NCBI GenBank assembly: GCA_964567745.1
Contig: CAZMNY010000065.1
Location: 1-20,659, forward strand
DNA length: 20,659 nucleotides
Reading direction: 5' to 3'
Origin: CAZMNY01 sp964567745
GTDB taxonomy: Bacteria > Planctomycetota > Planctomycetia > Pirellulales > Pirellulaceae
Shown one piece after another: positions 8,287-16,156 of this stretch. The notes under the pieces are model-generated. The model was given only the letters and a program-made list of their open reading frames with translations. It made no database searches and was not told the origin of the DNA. Made by a program: the position numbers and the translations under genes. Each line of letters opens with the position of its first letter. Position 1 is the first letter of the stretch.

Positions 8287-10467
8287 TCAATGATTCGTGA
8301 CAAATTCCTTGCAAGTTACGATGCTCCAGACAAAGTCCTCCAGCTCATCACGCTGCTGTGCGGAAGCCTTTTCGTCGTCGAGCAACTGCGAGAGGAATTT
8401 GATTTCTTGCCTGTTTGGCTGGCGACTCAACGCTGCCTGGTAAAACTCGTTGACAATTCCCATCGGCGATCTTTCTAGCTTGATCAGTTTGTCGAGCCGC
8501 CCGCCTTCCGCACCAATTCTGCTGTTCAACAGTTCCCCGTTGAACAGGTGAAGCTTTTGTGCCAGCGGCCCAATCGGCGAGGGTGCTCCCTCGCAGGAGT
8601 TGGTTCGCTTACAACGACCGAGGATGTCGAGTGCGTCGGATCGAATGGCTCCATCGCGTAGTTCGACAGCCCGCGTACCCGGGGGCTCATCGCCATATTC
8701 ACCTACAACCCCCAGCACATCAGAGATTGCATCCGCGAGCACCTCAGGTTCGAGGGGCTTTTGTACCATGTGCGAATAGAACCGATCATCCGCTTGGTTT
8801 CCTTCGACTGGAATCGAACTACGGGCATAGACCGAACTCATCGCGATGACTTTCAACGTATGCCGAATGTCATAGCCATGCTCGATGAAGTCGTCAGCCA
8901 ACTGATTGAGCAGCGCCGGATGAGTCGCTGGGTTGGTTGATCGGAAATCGTCGACAGGTTCCACCAGACCGCGACCCATCAATGATTTCCAAAGCCGGTT
9001 TACGATCGCCTTGGCAAAGTAGGGGTTTTCGCGGGCGACTAGCCATTCGGCAAAGGCCCCACGTCCATCTTTCGTTTTCGCCGGCAGAAAATCCCCCCCA
9101 GGAATCTTCATCAACGCAGGTTCTCCGGTGTTTGGGTGTATGTTTTTGCCGAAGGGGTTGAGCCGAATCACCTGGCTTCGTGTGAGCTTCGAGAACATCG
9201 CTGTCAGGCCATGGAAGTCATCTTGCGTCCACTTGTCGAGTGGATGGTTGTGACAGTTGGCGCACTTCATCCGGCTGCCCATAAAGACCTCCGTGACGAA
9301 TTCCGTTTGCAGCCTGGCATCCTCAACTGCGGTATAGAACGTCGCTGGACCATATTCGGACGAGTCGCCAGTGGCCGTGATTATTTCTCGAGCCATCCGG
9401 TCGTAGCCCACGCCATCGCGCAACTGCTTGGCCAGCCAATCGTGAAAGGCCCGTGCCGCTTGGGGTGTCGTTGTCACTTTGTTCTTGTCAATTTTAGATT
9501 GAATCCGCAGGAGCCTGGCGAATTTCAATGCATAGAAATGCACAAACTCCTCGGAGCCGAGTAATGCATCGACGACCGATTCGCGATTCAAACGACCTGA
9601 ATGGGCTTCGCTTCTGTATTCAGGCAATCGTCCGGTAAGGTCCAGGGTGATCCGACGCACGAAGGTGGGATCGTCGACGATCGTCGAAACCGGCAAGCGA
9701 AGCTCGGAGAGTGAGTTGAGAATTCCCCTGTCCACAAAGTTGTTGCGAGACTCGGAAGAGAGATCGACAACCGACTCATTAATGGGGACCACCAACTCGA
9801 TCGGAATGACTTCGGTCGAGTACCTCGCAATCACGATATGCCGACCGGGACGTCCGACCTTGGCAGTTGCCGAGTCGCTATCGACGGTAACCGCCGATGA
9901 ATCCTCGGCGACAAGTCGCGTCAGGTTCGTGACTTCACGAGTCGACCCGTCGTCGTAGTGAGCCACGACTTTCAGCGGAGTTTCGTCACCGATTCTAGTC
10001 GCGATAAACCTTTCGGGGTTCACTTCGACACGTTTCAGCTGACGATGCTCGATATACTTTGCCCCCTGTTTAATCCACTTGATCAACAGCTGAGCATTTT
10101 GATCGTCGTCGTCGATAATCGTGCCGCCGCCGTGCTCAACGTACTCAGCAGGCTTCATGAAAATGAGACTTGACTCGGGGGCGGTTAAGTTGATCCGCCG
10201 CCCGCCAAGTCTCCGCACAATCTCGTCATAGTCGGCTTCTGGTGTTCCGCCATAGAGTGACAACTTGAAATCACCACGCCCGATCGCCGAACCGTGACAT
10301 TTCCCGGCGTTGCATCCCAACTTCGTAAACATGGGGATCAAGTCGTTCTTGAAGTCGACCGCTTCGTCGCGTGTCTCGCCTTTGACCTCGGTGCTGGTAG
10401 CCGGAGTGTCCATGGACAGGATTCCCATCAAAGCAGCCATCAAGATCGCAATTGTGATTCTCATCAT
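8287..10467 (-). CDS. PSCyt2-type protein: cytochrome c-like + Ig-like (BIG2) + DUF1549 + DUF1553
   Basis: 726 residues with a signal peptide (ITIAILMAALMGILSMDTPA). Residues ~38-138 form a planctomycete cytochrome c-like module whose first motif is C52-x4-C57-H58 (GCNAGKCHG), not the canonical CxxCH; this spacing is usual in the family. Residues ~143-230 ('LKRVEVNPERFIATRIGDE') resemble a bacterial Ig-like group 2 domain. Residues ~240-430 are DUF1549 with a canonical C402-x2-C405-H406 in 'MKCANCHNHPLDKWTQDDF'. Residues ~460-720 are DUF1553, with 'FAKAIVNRLWKSLMGRGLV' and 'HPALLNQLADDFIEHGYDI'. The protein is probably a periplasmic or surface heme protein. Redox function is assumed and no substrate is known. 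It is followed by DUF1501 and preceded, 59 bases away, by the thioredoxin-fold gene, consistent with one transcript. Confidence 0.95.
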   Translation of the reverse strand: MMRITIAILMAALMGILSMDTPATSTEVKGETRDEAVDFKNDLIPMFTKLGCNAGKCHGSAIGRGDFKLSLYGGTPEADYDEIVRRLGGRRINLTAPESSLIFMKPAEYVEHGGGTIIDDDDQNAQLLIKWIKQGAKYIEHRQLKRVEVNPERFIATRIGDETPLKVVAHYDDGSTREVTNLTRLVAEDSSAVTVDSDSATAKVGRPGRHIVIARYSTEVIPIELVVPINESVVDLSSESRNNFVDRGILNSLSELRLPVSTIVDDPTFVRRITLDLTGRLPEYRSEAHSGRLNRESVVDALLGSEEFVHFYALKFARLLRIQSKIDKNKVTTTPQAARAFHDWLAKQLRDGVGYDRMAREIITATGDSSEYGPATFYTAVEDARLQTEFVTEVFMGSRMKCANCHNHPLDKWTQDDFHGLTAMFSKLTRSQVIRLNPFGKNIHPNTGEPALMKIPGGDFLPAKTKDGRGAFAEWLVARENPYFAKAIVNRLWKSLMGRGLVEPVDDFRSTNPATHPALLNQLADDFIEHGYDIRHTLKVIAMSSVYARSSIPVEGNQADDRFYSHMVQKPLEPEVLADAISDVLGVVGEYGDEPPGTRAVELRDGAIRSDALDILGRCKRTNSCEGAPSPIGPLAQKLHLFNGELLNSRIGAEGGRLDKLIKLERSPMGIVNEFYQAALSRQPNRQEIKFLSQLLDDEKASAQQRDELEDFVWSIVTCKEFVTNH

Positions 10468-10526
10468 TCAGTTGTTGTGCATATGTTATGGGCCATTAGA
10501 GCGGAAGAAATATTGGTCCCGATTCG

Positions 10527-12071
10527 TTAACGATCGCGTTCCCCACGACTCTCTCCGCTATCCACTTGGTCAGCACTCAATAGTTTCTTTGCTTCGTCGC
10601 GAGTGAGTTTCTTCGCTTTCACAAGTTCTTCAACCCTTGTGCGCAGAGCAGCGGCGTCCCCAGAGAGTTGGAACAATTCACCTGCTTCCGCGCGAGTAAT
10701 CGTTTCACTTATCACCAATGGAGCAAGTTTTTCGCGAAACCCTTTCGTTGGCGTTCCGTCGGTTTTCCCCCTGCTTTTCTGCACGCGTCGACCGTATGCT
10801 ACCGCTGCAGCATCGCCAGGCGTACCGCCAATATATTTACGAAGGGTGTCGTGATCGACTTCCATCGCTTTGGCGATGGCGCCAAGAATATGGGGTTGCG
10901 TGTAGAATGCGTTGCCGACGTAGGGCAGGTTGTGGGCGACTTTGCCATCTTTGGCAACGATAACCGTCGCAGTGAGATTCTTGTCCAGACCGTATGCAGG
11001 AGGGCCAGCCGAACCGTCCTTAGACAAACCCACAATAAGGTTTTTGGGATAACGTTGGTCCAACACCGCGAAGCTCTTTTCCGCCTCGTTTGCGTCGTCC
11101 GTACAAACGATGACCGACATCGCCCAGGGCTGCTTTGAGTTCTTTTCGATGGCCTGTAGTTGATGCCTTAACTGTCCAAGGAATCGGCCGAAGGTGCGAG
11201 ACTTGCTGACGAAGAACATGAGATGGAGCTTGTCACCGGCCAAATCCACCGGATCAAATTCCTGACCTGCCTGTTTCCCGCGCAGGTTGATGGCCGTCAA
11301 CGATGGAACTTTTTCACCGGGCTGTGGGCCAGAGTAAATCGGTTTTTCAAGATTCTTGGTCCAATCAGCCGGGTCGGTGATTTTGATTTCAGTCGCACCG
11401 TAACCCTTGCGATCGGTACGTTTGCGCTGCATCTGAGCATCTTGGAGAACGCGAGTTTGAGAACCGCTCTGGGCGATTCGCGGGTTCAACGCACCTCGGT
11501 AGATGGCGACTTCTTCAACGGAGGCCTTTTCCGAATCGAATCCAGCATAAAGTTGCTTCATGATCGAAGCGACATCATAGTCGTACATCTCACCGCGTTC
11601 ATTGGCAGCGATCAACCGCTGATAGACGGAGGCACGATTCTTTGCCGTGACTTCTCCTGCTTTCAATTGTCCATCGCCTAGTCCTTTCGGTTGACCAAAA
11701 AGACCATGTCGGCTTTTGACATAGGTCATTTTCGCGGCGATCAAGGGAAGTAATCTGTCGGCTTGATTCTGAGTCAATTCTTTGGCCGCAACAGCTTCGC
11801 CAAGAACTCTCTTGACGGCCTCTTCGTCTGACCGGATGCGTTTCCAGATGTTGTAGCCCCGCTGTGGTGAAATCTTTCCGTCTTTGACGAGCTTGGTGAT
11901 TCGCTTGAATCGAAAATCTTCGCAAATATCGAAGTCTTTGTTGGAGCCGATGCGATCTTTATAGTTGATCTCTTGGGCAAACGACGAGCTCTGCGAAGCA
12001 TTCGCATAAGCACCAACGACGAAGAGTGCCAAACACAGCCGAACTACAGTTCGTGTTAGCTGATTGTTCAT
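10527..12071 (-). CDS. Secreted thioredoxin-fold protein lacking catalytic cysteines, with flanking helical repeats
   Basis: 514 residues with a signal peptide (VVRLCLALFVVGAYANASQ, cut near residue 26-32). Residues ~248-405 look like a thioredoxin/AhpC-TSA fold: 'GPQPGEKVPSLTAINLRG', 'LHLMFFVSKSRTFGRFL', 'ATVIVAKDGKVAH', then 'ILGAIAKAM'. The position that normally carries the redox CxxC or peroxidatic Cys reads FVSKSRTFG, so no active cysteine is present there and a redox role is unlikely. Both ends carry short helix-turn repeats of the form 'K-[IL]-[ST]-x2-[RQ]-x-x-x-L': KDGKISPQRGYNIW (~63), AAKELTQNQADRLL (~95), ISETITRAEAGELF (~454) and KAKKLTRDEAKKLL (~485). It lies directly upstream of the PSCyt2 gene and probably shares its transcript. 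I do not recognise the full-length family; a structural or scavenger role beside the heme protein is inference. Confidence 0.7.
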   Translation of the reverse strand: MNNQLTRTVVRLCLALFVVGAYANASQSSSFAQEINYKDRIGSNKDFDICEDFRFKRITKLVKDGKISPQRGYNIWKRIRSDEEAVKRVLGEAVAAKELTQNQADRLLPLIAAKMTYVKSRHGLFGQPKGLGDGQLKAGEVTAKNRASVYQRLIAANERGEMYDYDVASIMKQLYAGFDSEKASVEEVAIYRGALNPRIAQSGSQTRVLQDAQMQRKRTDRKGYGATEIKITDPADWTKNLEKPIYSGPQPGEKVPSLTAINLRGKQAGQEFDPVDLAGDKLHLMFFVSKSRTFGRFLGQLRHQLQAIEKNSKQPWAMSVIVCTDDANEAEKSFAVLDQRYPKNLIVGLSKDGSAGPPAYGLDKNLTATVIVAKDGKVAHNLPYVGNAFYTQPHILGAIAKAMEVDHDTLRKYIGGTPGDAAAVAYGRRVQKSRGKTDGTPTKGFREKLAPLVISETITRAEAGELFQLSGDAAALRTRVEELVKAKKLTRDEAKKLLSADQVDSGESRGERDR

Positions 12072-12118
12072 TTGATCCAGGGGCTCCGATTGGAAGTTAT
12101 CGATTTGTTGAGGTTTGA

Positions 12119-12229
12119 TCTAGTGCAGCGTCAACACTAAGAATTTGGATCCCAGTGTTTGTATCGTACGCCGCCAAGTCAAGTTGCGCCGAAGCCAACC
12201 CCCCATTTTTAGAGTTGACGCGGCACTAG
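12119..12229. repeat. MITE-like inverted-repeat element (~111 bp)
   Basis: Positions 12120-12144 and 12205-12229 are inverted repeats matching at 22 of 25 positions (outer 16 bases CTAGTGCMGCGTCAAC on each arm, one mismatch). The 60 bases between them carry no gene. The pentamer TTTGA occurs at 12114-12118 and again at 12230-12234, immediately outside the element, which looks like a 5-base target duplication. The right end coincides with the TAG stop (12226-12228) of the frameshifted FecR-like gene. It could be a short non-autonomous transposable element; alternatively it is a long-stem transcript-end structure between the FecR-like gene and the gene at 10527-12071. Confidence 0.5.
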
Positions 12230-13352
12230 TTTGAAGCTGGTTTCAATTCCACAGCTGAAATTTCAAGTTCAGCATTCGCATCGGAGGTCAGGCAAAACCA
12301 GGCAAAGACCTCCATTCCAATGGGTGAGACATCCCCACCACGCCCTTGAAACGGCTGGAATTCGCTCACGGGAATTTCCAAGTCAAAGTTACCCGTTGCG
12401 TTCCGTGAGGTGATGAACGTCCCGCGCTGGCGCGCGTCGTTCCGAAAGCTCCAATACCGACATGGATTTCGGTCGCCGCAGCGACTCTTCCTTGAACTCG
12501 AAACACGCTCTGGTCATTCAATACAACGGGGTTGGGCTTGTCTCGATTGACATACAATGTCGCAACCTGAATGACATTGCCAAATCGGCTGCGTCCCACC
12601 TGTTTGGGTTGGGCCTTCAAGACACCTGTTGTCTCGCTGATTCCTGCAAGACGATCCCCATGAACCTCGGGAATCTGTTCACGAGTTACTTTGCCGCTTT
12701 GCAAAGCCTCGCGAATCGTGAATCGCAAAGCCGCCATTGCCGATACGAATTCACCCTCGCCCTGTTTGCGATCCTGCTCCAGCTTCGCCTTCCACACATG
12801 AACTGCTTGATCCGATTGCCTTGATAAGAAATCACTTTCCACATCAGTAGATGCAATTGCTGAATGGCCACCTGCAACCTTGACGGACTTGCCATCGGAC
12901 AAACGGACGGCGCGGACCAGACCTTGCCGGACCGACACCTTTGATCGTTCGGGATTGGCCACCACATCAAACCGAGTTCCCAGAATCTCAAGACGAGCCG
13001 CCGGTGTGACAACGATCATGGGATGTTCGGCTGGCTGCTTCTCCACATCGGCCGAGAGAACTCCTGAGCGTAGGTAGAGCTTCTTTTGGCCATCATCGGC
13101 AATAGTCAACACCGAACGACCTGAAGTCGAAGCAGTTGATCCGTCTCGAAAACGTAGTTCGACGGCTGAATTGATAGAACGCGTCTCGATCGTGCCGCCG
13201 GTCAACGCTTGCCTTTCCTCCAGTTCTTCGATGACGCTTCCGCCATCGCCGGTCCATTGCACGACGCCATGGATGGACGTGATTTCTGCAATCGTTTCGG
13301 CCTGGCTATTCCAGAGCGACAAGCTGCGACGTCCTTTGATCCAGTTCCGCAC
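12226..13352 (-). pseudogene. FecR-like (anti-sigma/periplasmic sensor) gene, N-terminally truncated and frameshifted
   Basis: From a GTG at 13350-13352 the frame encodes a FecR-type domain (~20-165): 'ITSIHGVVQWTGDGG', 'LTGGTIETRSINSAVELRF', 'GQKKLYLRSGVLSADVEK', 'LEILGTRFDVVANPE' and 'VRQGLVRAVRLSDGKSVKV'. Planctomycete homologues carry a zinc-binding or sigma-interacting N-terminus plus a membrane helix before this. Here the frame instead begins a few residues before the domain, with no ATG and a stop 13 codons further up. At the 3' end the frame hits TGA at 12366, yet another frame continues from about 12420 with sensible sequence ('FDLEIPVSEFQPF', 'EVFAWFCLTSDANAELEIS') to TAG at 12226-12228. 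A one-base loss near 12418-12424 explains this. No sigma factor gene is adjacent. It is either a decayed gene or a sequencing error plus truncation. Confidence 0.75.
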
Positions 13353-13413
13353 TCGCTGTTTGAACGCCGAGCAGCCAACAGAAAACGCTCAGCGCGCTGA
13401 TGCAGTTTCGCAT
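13306..13413 (-). CDS. Orphan signal-peptide start (35 codons), likely the cut-off beginning of another gene
   Basis: An ATG at 13411-13413 opens a 35-codon frame whose first 22 residues, MRNCISALSVFCWLLGVQTA followed by SA, are a textbook signal peptide with an AxA-type cleavage site. The frame then meets TAG at 13306-13308, inside the FecR-like gene but in a different frame. The ATG follows the stop of the remnant at 13421 by only seven bases. I read it as the first exported-protein codons of a lost gene fused by deletion to the truncated FecR-like gene. A translated short peptide is possible but not supported. Confidence 0.4.
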   Translation of the reverse strand: MRNCISALSVFCWLLGVQTASAELDQRTSQLVALE

Positions 13414-13456
13414 GCCAGTCTCACTTCTCCGTCTTCATGACCTTCTCAATAGGACG
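13399..13456. repeat. 58-bp direct repeat, copy 1
   Basis: Matches positions 16099-16156 without gaps at 46 of 58 bases (79%), with the first 17 bases (GATGCAGTTTCGCATGC) identical. On the minus strand each copy carries the last ~12 codons of a reading frame (…IExVMKTxx stop) followed by a new start reading MRNCI. Confidence 0.8.
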
Positions 13457-13513
13457 CACCGAAAACTCGGCAGGTGTTTTCGCCAGCGTGGCCCTGCAAC
13501 TATCTCTGATAGA
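13421..13513 (-). pseudogene. Remnant of a gene's C-terminal end (paralogous to the tail at 16121)
   Basis: A 30-codon frame between TGA at 13514-13516 and TGA at 13421-13423, ending 'RPIEKVMKTEK'. Its end matches the tail at 16121-16318 ('RYIETVMKTAQ'), and DNA identity continues past the stop. No start codon or domain is present. It is best read as what is left of a gene after the rearrangement that also truncated the FecR-like gene. Confidence 0.45.
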
Positions 13514-13540
13514 TCAAGCCAATTGGGTTTCGGCTGCAGG

Positions 13541-16072
13541 CTATTTGTAGTCATAGGGCCTGCCTTTGTCGCGAGACGCAACGATCCAATAGACTTCCCC
13601 GACGGTTGGCCCCCAGGGGACTTTAAGTTCTGTCTGATGCTTTGAATCTTTTGCGATGGCAAATACGGCAATCATCTCCGACCGGTCCCTCAGTATCTTG
13701 TGTACGCGGTCCAGATAAACGAAGAACTCGTCATTGTCTTTTTCCGTGGCTGCCATGGTTTTCAAGATTCCAATGGGATCCATATCTCCTGCTGACAGCA
13801 CATCGTTATCGAGATTTGCAACGTAGGCCAATACCTCCGCGGCACGCCATCTGTGGCCGCTGGCTCCTTTGGTTGCCAGTTGGGATGCCAGGGCGTAACC
13901 AGTTCCATCTCCCAATTCCGCCAATACCCTGGCTACCTCGAGGGCCATTACCAGACGAGCATGGCCCTGTCCATCTGAAGGAAGAGGCGTCCGTTGATCC
14001 GGAGCCAGGGACTTGAGGTCCTGTTTCATTCGAGCCAGTCCGCTTCGGTCTCCAAGCAGACCTAAATGATGCGCCGCCACCCAACGCTTCTCTTGAGAGG
14101 GATCGTCCAGAGCTTTTTTAAGCTCTGGAATAGCCTCTTTGCCTTTCCTCTCGGCAAGCAAACCTAATGCCCCATGGGGATGGTAGTTCAAGGTATCGCG
14201 AATGACCTTGTAAGAATCCTGACGCCACGTCCACGGAAATTCGTGGCCGCCGGGGGGTTGCTTGAATAGGAAAGAATCTTTCGCGCCACAAGCATCATAG
14301 TATTCTTGAATCACGGGTGCGGCGGCGGCCGGGCCCCATCCAGGATGCACTCCATCATTTGCGGGAGAGTAAGAATAGAAAACACGCGGCGCAATGGCCG
14401 CAAACGCATCCGTGTACTCAAACGGGAACCTGGCGAGATCAAGGTTGTATTTCGTTTTCAGAAAGGGCATGAAGTATTCGGTTGCCAACAATCTCTCTTC
14501 GAGAAGGATTTTGGACCGGAATGTCGTCCATCCACAACTGGACACGCCGACCTTCACGCGATCATCGAACGCCTGGAGATAAACCGTATTTCGTCCGCCT
14601 AGAGAATGGCCGATCGCGCCAATGCGATCCGGATCTACCGTCGGCAGCAGTTGAAGTAAATCAACGCTGCTCATGTGATTAAACACACCCTTGATCGGCC
14701 CGGAGTCGTATCTATCGGCCGTTAAGTCATAGTCTTTCGCTTCGCCAATCGTGGGATAATCAGGCACAATGACCACGAACCCCTGCATGGCCAACTCCGT
14801 TACAAAATTACTGTTGGGCCATCCCTCAAAGGTTTGCTTGCCATATTTCGCCGTTGGGTGGTGGGCGATAATGCCAGGTCGTTTCTCTCCAGGCTTGAGG
14901 CCGAGAGGCTCGTAGAGGAAGGCATGCACAACCTCACCTTCCGCAACCTCATAATGAATGTGCTTCCTGGTATAGCACCCTCTTTGCTGGGTGCTTGTCG
15001 TCCGAATGTTGAAGTCTTTCAGACTGGTTCGCTTGGGACGGTCTGGCAATTGCCCCATGGCTTTTTGCATGGCGTTGAGTGCCTGCTCGCGTTTTAATTC
15101 GCGATGCGCGCCCGTCTTGATGGGCTGTCGCTTGCCATCTGCATCGGCATAGAACAGCAAGCTCTCAAGGGGAAGCTTGGGTGGGATCACGATCCATTGA
15201 AAATCTTCCACCCTTTTGTCGAGCTGCTGTTTACGACGAAGCGCCGCGGATTCTTTCAGTTCCTCTTTAGTGAAAGAAGGTTGTGGGATTCCGGCCACTT
15301 CTTGAAAAAGGTCGTAAACTCCCATTTCGGCTCGCGTGGCCTTGATGATATTTACAGGAAAGAAGTTGGGCTTATCCAAATCCGGCTTGTCTTTCAGCAC
15401 ACCCCAACTGGACAAATAATATCGAGTCCCTTTCTTCGTTTGACTGGCACGGCAAACGTTGATTTGCCAATTTGCCGTTGTATCCGGTTTCATCGCCAGT
15501 CCCGCAAAAGGAATAGCAATCTCTCCTGTCCAATGGTCCGGCTGCATGTTCGTAGCTCCGGCCAGCCCCTTTATGTCGAACCATCGGTGTTCCTTTAACC
15601 CATACTGAAGATAGGCGGCGTCAAACACGGCGCCTGACGCTCCGAGCATGACTCGACGAAATGTATGCCCGGGACGATCGAAGTTCAGAAAGACTTCAAC
15701 GTTGTCGCCGTTCCAGAGTTTTCCATCACGCGTCGTTATACTCTTTGCCAATTTACTTACATTCGTATCGTCGCAGCGAAAGGCAACGTACAACTGCTTA
15801 TCATCGGCTGAGATCGCAAAAGTGGTGGCTGGATCAGCCTTGACTCTCGCTTCTTTGATCGAAGCCCGGAAATCATACAGATGAGTAAATGTCGCCTTTT
15901 TCCAAACTTCATCGTCCAATTTGCCATCGATCACAGGCGGCTTCTTGGTGGGGACGACTGAATAGGCCGGTTTGACCTGATCAGCGGCGTCCTCTGCGAT
16001 CCCCGTTGAAAGCCCACCCAGCACGCCGAGTACTAAGAAAGCCACACAGCCTGCGAGCGTTCTGTCTTTCAC
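13541..16072 (-). CDS. Secreted CBM9-like / alpha/beta-hydrolase (acetyl xylan esterase-like) / HEAT-repeat fusion protein
   Basis: 843 residues from a GTG at 16070-16072, chosen because AAGGAA lies six bases upstream (16079-16084) and a signal peptide follows at once (AGCVAFLVLGVLGGLSTGIA). Three parts are visible. Residues ~35-245 resemble a family-9 carbohydrate-binding/DOMON-like module ('KKPPVIDGKLDDEVWKKA', 'NGDNVEVFLNF', 'HWTGEIAIPFAGL'). Residues ~350-630 form an alpha/beta-hydrolase with Ser490 in GHSLGG, Asp573 in ANDG and His610 in GGHEF as the likely triad; this matches acetyl xylan esterase/dienelactone hydrolase types. Residues ~632-750 hold HEAT-like repeats ('AIPELKKALDDPSQEKRWVA', 'HRWRAAEVLAYVANL'). 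It probably binds a polysaccharide and removes ester groups outside the cell. It lies downstream of the SGNH-hydrolase remnant. Confidence 0.88.
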   Translation of the reverse strand: MKDRTLAGCVAFLVLGVLGGLSTGIAEDAADQVKPAYSVVPTKKPPVIDGKLDDEVWKKATFTHLYDFRASIKEARVKADPATTFAISADDKQLYVAFRCDDTNVSKLAKSITTRDGKLWNGDNVEVFLNFDRPGHTFRRVMLGASGAVFDAAYLQYGLKEHRWFDIKGLAGATNMQPDHWTGEIAIPFAGLAMKPDTTANWQINVCRASQTKKGTRYYLSSWGVLKDKPDLDKPNFFPVNIIKATRAEMGVYDLFQEVAGIPQPSFTKEELKESAALRRKQQLDKRVEDFQWIVIPPKLPLESLLFYADADGKRQPIKTGAHRELKREQALNAMQKAMGQLPDRPKRTSLKDFNIRTTSTQQRGCYTRKHIHYEVAEGEVVHAFLYEPLGLKPGEKRPGIIAHHPTAKYGKQTFEGWPNSNFVTELAMQGFVVIVPDYPTIGEAKDYDLTADRYDSGPIKGVFNHMSSVDLLQLLPTVDPDRIGAIGHSLGGRNTVYLQAFDDRVKVGVSSCGWTTFRSKILLEERLLATEYFMPFLKTKYNLDLARFPFEYTDAFAAIAPRVFYSYSPANDGVHPGWGPAAAAPVIQEYYDACGAKDSFLFKQPPGGHEFPWTWRQDSYKVIRDTLNYHPHGALGLLAERKGKEAIPELKKALDDPSQEKRWVAAHHLGLLGDRSGLARMKQDLKSLAPDQRTPLPSDGQGHARLVMALEVARVLAELGDGTGYALASQLATKGASGHRWRAAEVLAYVANLDNDVLSAGDMDPIGILKTMAATEKDNDEFFVYLDRVHKILRDRSEMIAVFAIAKDSKHQTELKVPWGPTVGEVYWIVASRDKGRPYDYK

Positions 16073-16113
16073 GATAGGTTCCTTTTGGTTTGCTCTGCGA
16101 TGCAGTTTCGCAT
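16069..16113 (-). other. 14-codon leader frame overlapping the esterase start (GTGA)
   Basis: An ATG at 16111-16113 starts a 14-codon frame (MRNCIAEQTKRNLS) whose TGA at 16069-16071 overlaps the GTG start of the 843-residue esterase as GTGA. It starts seven bases after the stop of the SGNH-like remnant. Ribosomes finishing the short frame could re-initiate at the GTG. Equally, it may be only the leftover start of the repeated MRNCI gene beginning. Confidence 0.3.
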
Positions 16114-16156
16114 GCAGCTCTCACTGTGCCGTCTTCATCACAGTCTCAATGTAACG
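16099..16156. repeat. 58-bp direct repeat, copy 2
   Basis: Second copy of the block at 13399-13456 (79% identical, ungapped). It contains the end of the SGNH-like remnant and the start of the leader frame on the minus strand. Confidence 0.8.
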
